Below are positions 15,490 to 19,199 of a stretch of DNA of 19,199 nt, in pieces. Location of the stretch: positions 1 through 19,199 of the forward strand of contig JAICIG010000108.1 of assembly GCA_025924495.1 (NCBI GenBank), in the 5' to 3' direction. Both the position numbers and the translations under genes were made by a program. The stretch is from Pirellulales bacterium. Lineage in GTDB: Bacteria; Planctomycetota; Planctomycetia; Pirellulales; JAICIG01. The first letter of the stretch is position 1, and every line of letters begins with the position of its first letter. The notes beneath the pieces are model-generated. The model had not been told where the DNA came from. It saw only the letters and a list, made by a program, of their open reading frames with translations, and made no database searches.

Positions 15490-16248
15490 ATGACCATTAC
15501 CTTTGAATGTCCCAACGGCCATCGTCTGAATTGCCCGGCCACGCAGGCGGGCAAGCCGGGCAAATGCCCGAAGTGCGGCGCAGTGTTTCGCGTGCCGACG
15601 CCGCAGGCCACCGACGGATCTGCGAATGCCGTGGCGGCGCCTGGCTCGGGTCCCGCCGCTCAAGGACAGCAGCTCAAAGAATTCGAGCGCGACCAGGCGC
15701 CGGACGACGTTGCGGACGGCGAGATCATTTTTCTTTGCCCCAACGGACATCGGCTGCATGGACCAGCCGAAATGGTCGGCCGACCTGGTCAGTGCCCGCA
15801 TTGCGGCGTGCGATTCTTGATCCCCAGCCCTGAAGATATCTCCGAGGACGAAGAGGAAGAGGTCAGCGAAGAGAATGTCGACGAAGCGCTCGAAGAGTTC
15901 GTAATTCAGATCGACTCTGCGACCAAGGACGGTTCCGCTTCGAGCAAATCGGGAGTCAAAGCGGGCGGCTCGACGGTAGCGGCGTCAGAGAAACTGCACC
16001 CCTTGGCGGCGTTGCTTCGCCAACTGTGGACGCATAAAGCGCGCGGCGCCTCGATCGAGATCCATTTGGGCGACGGTAAACTGCTGATTCCCGATGCCTA
16101 TGCCAACCCTGCCGCGCATCCGGACTATGCTCTGTTCGCGGTGCGCGAAGCGAACGGCAGTCACACCGTGACTGCGATTGCCTGGGCCGCGATTCAGCGA
16201 ATCGCACTGCGTCAGTTGCCTGAGCCGCCCAAAGATTTGTTTGGCTGA
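15490..16248 (+). CDS. Protein with two tandem zinc ribbons, function unknown
   Basis: The 252-residue protein has two copies of one zinc-ribbon unit: CPNGHRLNCPATQAGKPGKC ending in CPKCG (residues 7-30) and CPNGHRLHGPAEMVGRPGQC ending in CPHCG (about 83-106). Each offers Cys, His and CxxC ligands. A very acidic stretch follows (about 115-140, EDEEEEVSEENVDEALEEF), then a Ser/Gly-rich linker and a C-terminal alpha/beta segment (about 165-252). No transmembrane helix or signal peptide is visible, so it is probably cytoplasmic. The start is at 15490, with AGGA ten bases upstream; an in-frame ATG at 15433 lacks support. It may act in protein or nucleic acid binding, but this is a guess from the fold only. 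Confidence 0.82.
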   Translation: MTITFECPNGHRLNCPATQAGKPGKCPKCGAVFRVPTPQATDGSANAVAAPGSGPAAQGQQLKEFERDQAPDDVADGEIIFLCPNGHRLHGPAEMVGRPGQCPHCGVRFLIPSPEDISEDEEEEVSEENVDEALEEFVIQIDSATKDGSASSKSGVKAGGSTVAASEKLHPLAALLRQLWTHKARGASIEIHLGDGKLLIPDAYANPAAHPDYALFAVREANGSHTVTAIAWAAIQRIALRQLPEPPKDLFG

Positions 16249-16294
16249 AACTTTGTCCGGCCAAAATCTTGCTGGGGTTAACCTCGCGGGCGCA

Positions 16295-16789
16295 CTACTC
16301 GTCTTGTTCGGCGAGGTCGGCTTCGCTAATCATCGCGAAACCCTTATTGGCCAGCGTTTCGAGCCCCATCTCGATGTTGTCCACCATCAGCGCGACGGCC
16401 GGTCGACCGCGCGGCCGGAGCAGCAACGGATAGGCCTGGATGATATTCACTTCGGCTTGCAACAGCGCCGTGCAGACCTTGAGCAGGGGTTGATTTCCTT
16501 CGGGCAATTCGACGCCGATCAGGTCGCTTTCGATCATGGCCAGGCCGGCGCGCTCGAGGATCTCGCGGCCTTGCTCGGGATGACTTAGCAAAAACCGCAC
16601 GAAGGCGCATTCAGCCGAATCGACGATTGACAGCGCCACGATGCGAACTTTGCTGCCTTCGAAGCGCCGTACGACTTCCAAGAGCTGCCCGACGCGGTTC
16701 TCGAGGAAAACCGTAAACTGACGAATGGAAGGATAGTTGCGGCCCCGCGCCGTGGGAACTTCCGTGCCAGTGCCTTCTCCAAAACTCAT
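16295..16789 (-). CDS. Tandem ACT-domain protein
   Basis: The 164-residue protein consists of two ACT-like domains and little else. The first spans about 24-95 (RQFTVFLENRVGQLLEVVRR, then VRIVALSIVDSAECAFVRFL). The second spans about 96-160 (PLLKVCTALLQAEVNIIQAY, then RPAVALMVDNIEMGLETL). ACT domains usually bind amino acids or similar small ligands and dimerise. There is no catalytic or DNA-binding part, so it may be a free-standing regulator acting on another protein. The ATG at 16789 precedes a short disordered lead; no strong ribosome binding site is present. Its neighbours give no pathway hint. Confidence 0.82.
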   Translation of the reverse strand: MSFGEGTGTEVPTARGRNYPSIRQFTVFLENRVGQLLEVVRRFEGSKVRIVALSIVDSAECAFVRFLLSHPEQGREILERAGLAMIESDLIGVELPEGNQPLLKVCTALLQAEVNIIQAYPLLLRPRGRPAVALMVDNIEMGLETLANKGFAMISEADLAEQDE

Positions 16790-16876
16790 GCGCAGCTACT
16801 CGGTTTAAGATTTGACGCGAACCGCGGAAAAACCGGCTTCCCGAGATGGGGCGCCGGCCGCTATGGTGAAGTCCGA

Positions 16877-16892
16877 AGCCGGAATGCCGGCT
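16877..16892. other. Short perfect inverted repeat in a divergent intergenic gap
   Basis: AGCCGG (16877-16882) and CCGGCT (16887-16892) form a 6-bp stem with a 4-base loop in the 212-bp gap between the ACT-domain gene and the thioesterase gene. No T-run follows on either strand. It could be a protein site or chance in GC-rich DNA. Confidence 0.25.
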
Positions 16893-17001
16893 CAAAAGAC
16901 CACCTGACTATAGGGGACAGCGGGCCTTCGTTCAACGTCTTTCGCTCGCCTAAACGCCCCAGTCGTCCAGTTTCATCCCGCCTGCGGCAAGGTCATCTTG
17001 C

Positions 17002-17406
17002 ATGTCCGCCCATCACGACCTCGAAATTCGCGTGCGTTACCAGGAAACCGACGCCATGGGCGTCCTGCATCATGCCAACTATTTGACCTATTTCGAGATG
17101 GGACGAACCGAGCTGCTGCGTTCGGCCGGGTTCGATTATCGCAAGATCGAAGCAGATGGCACATTTATGGTGATCGTTGACATTGGGTGCCGATACCGTC
17201 GCCCCGCCCGGTATGACGATGTGTTACGTTTACGCACCACGCTCAAACGCGTCACTGCCGCAAAAATTCAGCACGAATATCAGCTCTATCGAGGCGATGA
17301 ATTGCTCGCCGAAGGGCACAGCACGCTGGCCTGCGTCGACCGCCAAGGGCAACTGCAACGCGTGCCCGACTGGTTGCGGCAAGACTCGGCGGACGCCCGG
17401 GATTAG
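17002..17406 (+). CDS. YbgC/4-hydroxybenzoyl-CoA-type acyl-CoA thioesterase
   Basis: The 134-residue protein is a single hotdog-fold domain of standard family length. The active-site motif [20 protein letters not shown] has Tyr13, Asp17 and His24 at the positions used by YbgC-type thioesterases, followed by EMGRTELLR. The rest ([39 protein letters not shown]) fits the family strands. It would hydrolyse acyl-CoA or acyl-carrier thioesters in the cytoplasm; chain preference cannot be read. AAGG lies nine bases before the ATG at 17002. Its stop overlaps the stop of the convergent sugar isomerase gene by four bases. Confidence 0.93.
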   Translation: MSAHHDLEIRVRYQETDAMGVLHHANYLTYFEMGRTELLRSAGFDYRKIEADGTFMVIVDIGCRYRRPARYDDVLRLRTTLKRVTAAKIQHEYQLYRGDELLAEGHSTLACVDRQGQLQRVPDWLRQDSADARD

Positions 17407-18224
17407 CTTCGCAAGCCGACCTCGCGCATCCGGCGGTCGGTTTCTTGATAGGCCTCTTCCACCCATTCGACGATCTTCGCCGGTTCGGGCGAGTATTCCA
17501 GCTCGATGGAAATCGAGCCATCGATGCCCAGTTCCTTGATCTCGCGCAGGTACGGTTCGAACGGCACCACGCCGCGTCCCGGCGGCAAGTCCCCATGCAC
17601 TTTGCCGTCGCAGTCCGAAATGTGGACATGCCCCGCCCGACCTTTCAATCGCCGCAATTCGGCCGGAGCGACGCCCGAGAGGACCAGATGGGAAATATCG
17701 ATGTTTGCTTTCACGCAGTCTAAGTCGACGTCGTCCAGAAATCGCACCATGGTGTCGACGTCGTTGACGAGCGACATGGCGAATGGTTCCAGTTCCAGCA
17801 CGATCTCCAGCCCCAACTCTCCGGCATGGCAGCCCAGCCGGCGCACGCTCTCGACGCCGCAGCGCCATTGTTCTTCGGGCGGAATCACCTCTTTGTTCCA
17901 GATGTATTCGCCGATCACCAGCAGCACGTTTTTGGCTTCGTATTCATAAGCAAGATCAAGATAAGCCCGCACTCGTTGTTCGTGGAAGGCTCGAACGCTG
18001 GGATTGAAATCGATCAGGCCTACCGCCACACAGGCTAGCGACACAATCGGCAATTCGAGCAGATCGCACTCGTCCTTGATCAGGCGCCGCTCGCGAACGT
18101 CGATGTCCAGCGGATCGACGAAAACGTCGATGGTGTCGAAACCGATCTCCTTCGTCTTGCGCAAGCCAAAGGCGGTCGGCTGCTGGGCCTGCACCCAAGC
18201 GGAATTAATCAGTCCGAGTTTCAT
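17403..18224 (-). CDS. Sugar phosphate isomerase/epimerase family (xylose-isomerase-like TIM barrel)
   Basis: The 273-residue protein has the AP-endonuclease-2/xylose-isomerase-like TIM-barrel pattern. Likely metal ligands come at the ends of strands: Glu144 or Glu146 in VLELEP, Asp176 and His179 in NIDISHL, His201 in HVHISDCDG and Glu241 in SIELEY. The start [14 protein letters not shown] is typical, with a first strand at residue 2. The ATG at 18224 was chosen because it begins this strand and has GGAG upstream; 69 further in-frame codons upstream are basic and do not fit the fold. Family members isomerise or epimerise sugars or related keto acids in the cytoplasm. The substrate is unknown. 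Its 3' end overlaps the thioesterase gene stop tail-to-tail. Confidence 0.9.
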   Translation of the reverse strand: MKLGLINSAWVQAQQPTAFGLRKTKEIGFDTIDVFVDPLDIDVRERRLIKDECDLLELPIVSLACVAVGLIDFNPSVRAFHEQRVRAYLDLAYEYEAKNVLLVIGEYIWNKEVIPPEEQWRCGVESVRRLGCHAGELGLEIVLELEPFAMSLVNDVDTMVRFLDDVDLDCVKANIDISHLVLSGVAPAELRRLKGRAGHVHISDCDGKVHGDLPPGRGVVPFEPYLREIKELGIDGSISIELEYSPEPAKIVEWVEEAYQETDRRMREVGLRS

Positions 18225-18491
18225 CGCCAAAGCTCTCCGAGTGGAAACATGCGAGACGGCAATTCGGCGGATGATACCATCCTTCTGCCTTGCGATGCCA
18301 TCGGCCCCCGCAAGTAAAAGTCTCGCACGCTTAACGAATATTCGGGCCTTGAATTCTTCGCTGCGGCAAACCTTGCCGGTCCTGGCGATTTCACGGCGCC
18401 CAGCGTCGCGAAATCGGGACCTTTCGTTCAACGCGCCTTACAAGTCGAGACGATGGCCGTAATCAGGCGGCGGCTGCGCGCGGAGAACGAC

Positions 18492-19199
18492 ATGACGAAC
18501 CAGCGAAGGCCAGACACTCTACGGCTCCTCCGGCCGCCGGTTCGCGCCGTCCGTTCGCATGCGTTGCAACTGTCTCTGGCTTTATTGGCGTGCCTTGCCT
18601 CGGTTCCGCGCATCTCGCGCGCTGATGAATTGGCCGATTTCGGCGTTGCCGTACGCCCCTGCCAGGCGCTCGGTCCCGCGGCGCCTTACCCGATCGCAGG
18701 TCTCGATTGCGCTACCGCAAACTGCGGAGAACTGGGCTGGAAGGCGGCCCGGCCAATCGATTGGCAGCGATACGCGCAAGGGGAATACGTCGGCCACGAG
18801 CGCTTGCCGCACGTGCCCGAGTACCGCCTGCGAGTTGGCGACGAATTGGACCTGGTGTTTCGGCTCTCGCGGCAGGAGTTGCCTCATCCCTATCGCCTGA
18901 ACGTCGGCGACGAGGTGCGGATCGAGTCGTTTACGGATCCCTCGCTGAAACAAGATGCGGAGATCCAGCCCGACGGCACAATCACGCTTCGCCTGCTGAA
19001 CCAGGTTTATGCGGCGCGAACCACCGTCACTCAACTGAATCACGAGATTGAGCGGCGCTACAAACAATATTACAAACAACCCGCCATTCTCGTGACGCCG
19101 CTGAAGGTCGACTCCAAACTGGAAGACCTGCGTTCCAGCGTCGACTTGCGCTACGGTTATGGAGGTCAATCGCGACAAGCGAAAGTGACGCCCGAAGGA
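18492..19199 (+). CDS. Polysaccharide export protein, Wza-like (3' partial)
   Basis: The gene runs off the window; 236 residues are seen. An N-terminal basic lead (to about residue 24) and a hydrophobic stretch (about 25-39, LQLSLALLACLAS) ending near SRADE form a signal peptide. From residue 111 there is EYRLRVGDELDLVF and from 134 YRLNVGDEVRIES, followed by EIQPDGTITLRLL (157-169) and LNHEIERRYKQYY. These are the hallmarks of the Poly_export domain (PF02563) of outer-membrane polysaccharide exporters. SLBB domains are expected downstream. The ATG at 18492 has GGAG at 18482-18485. Exopolysaccharide synthesis genes may follow beyond the window. Confidence 0.9.
   Translation, partial: MTNQRRPDTLRLLRPPVRAVRSHALQLSLALLACLASVPRISRADELADFGVAVRPCQALGPAAPYPIAGLDCATANCGELGWKAARPIDWQRYAQGEYVGHERLPHVPEYRLRVGDELDLVFRLSRQELPHPYRLNVGDEVRIESFTDPSLKQDAEIQPDGTITLRLLNQVYAARTTVTQLNHEIERRYKQYYKQPAILVTPLKVDSKLEDLRSSVDLRYGYGGQSRQAKVTPEG

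Noticed and set aside
16240..16265. TTTGGC/GCCAAA inverted repeat at the end of the tandem zinc-ribbon gene
   Set aside because: The loop is long, the stem is short and partly in the coding region, and no T-run follows, so it is not supported as a terminator.
18225..18431. N-terminal extension of the sugar isomerase gene
   Set aside because: The 69 extra residues are basic and do not fit the TIM barrel, whose first strand starts at the ATG at 18224.
1..19199. CRISPR array, tRNA or rRNA gene, insertion sequence or integrase
   Set aside because: No regularly spaced direct repeats, no cloverleaf-like sequence, no transposase or recombinase motifs and no terminal inverted repeats were found.

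Overview
The window looks like a chromosomal segment of a planctomycete, probably from the Pirellulales. The reasons are a DUF1559 pseudopilin with the H-x9-DG C-terminal motif, an ECF sigma factor next to an anti-sigma/von Willebrand fusion protein, small zinc-ribbon proteins with Ala/Pro-rich linkers, a long permease carrying a WD40-like insert, a Wza-type export protein, and high-GC, mostly monocistronic organisation with frequent strand switching. I see no insertion sequence, integrase, tRNA, rRNA, CRISPR array or clear sign of transfer. Fifteen complete genes and two partial genes at the edges account for almost all of the sequence. All identifications come from motifs read by eye.

Layout. 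1-693 (+) is the C-terminal end of an alkaline-phosphatase-superfamily hydrolase. 3890-712 (-) is a two-gene unit, an ECF sigma factor followed by a large membrane-anchored VWA/YfbK-like protein whose cytoplasmic N-terminus looks like an anti-sigma domain; an ECF-type promoter lies in front of it. 4061-5989 (+) holds a six-helix membrane protein, an overlapping winged-helix regulator (HTH_34-like) and ispH (isoprenoid synthesis). Two 15-bp palindromes of the same family lie in front of the first gene and of ispH. 6041-7060 (+) is the DUF1559 pseudopilin, followed by a candidate terminator. 7179-10420 (+) is a translationally coupled ABC-2 ATPase/permease pair; the permease has a roughly 400-residue propeller-like domain before its last helix.

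12537-10484 (-) is a coupled pair, a nucleoside 2-deoxyribosyltransferase-like protein and a COG1078-type HD phosphohydrolase, suggesting nucleotide or deoxynucleotide metabolism. 12835-14376 (+) is a secreted esterase D-like hydrolase. 15282-14431 (-) and 15490-16248 (+) are divergent zinc-ribbon genes. 16789-16295 (-) is a tandem ACT-domain protein. 17002-17406 (+) is a YbgC-like thioesterase, tail-to-tail with a TIM-barrel sugar isomerase/epimerase (18224-17403, -). 18492 to the window end (+) is the N-terminal part of a polysaccharide export protein, which probably opens an exopolysaccharide locus outside the window.

The most interesting regulatory signal is the palindrome pair around the regulator gene. 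The two half-sites differ by compensatory changes that keep the symmetry, as expected for operators of one dimeric regulator that would control both its own operon and ispH. The most interesting protein architectures are the anti-sigma/VWA fusion and the propeller-bearing permease.
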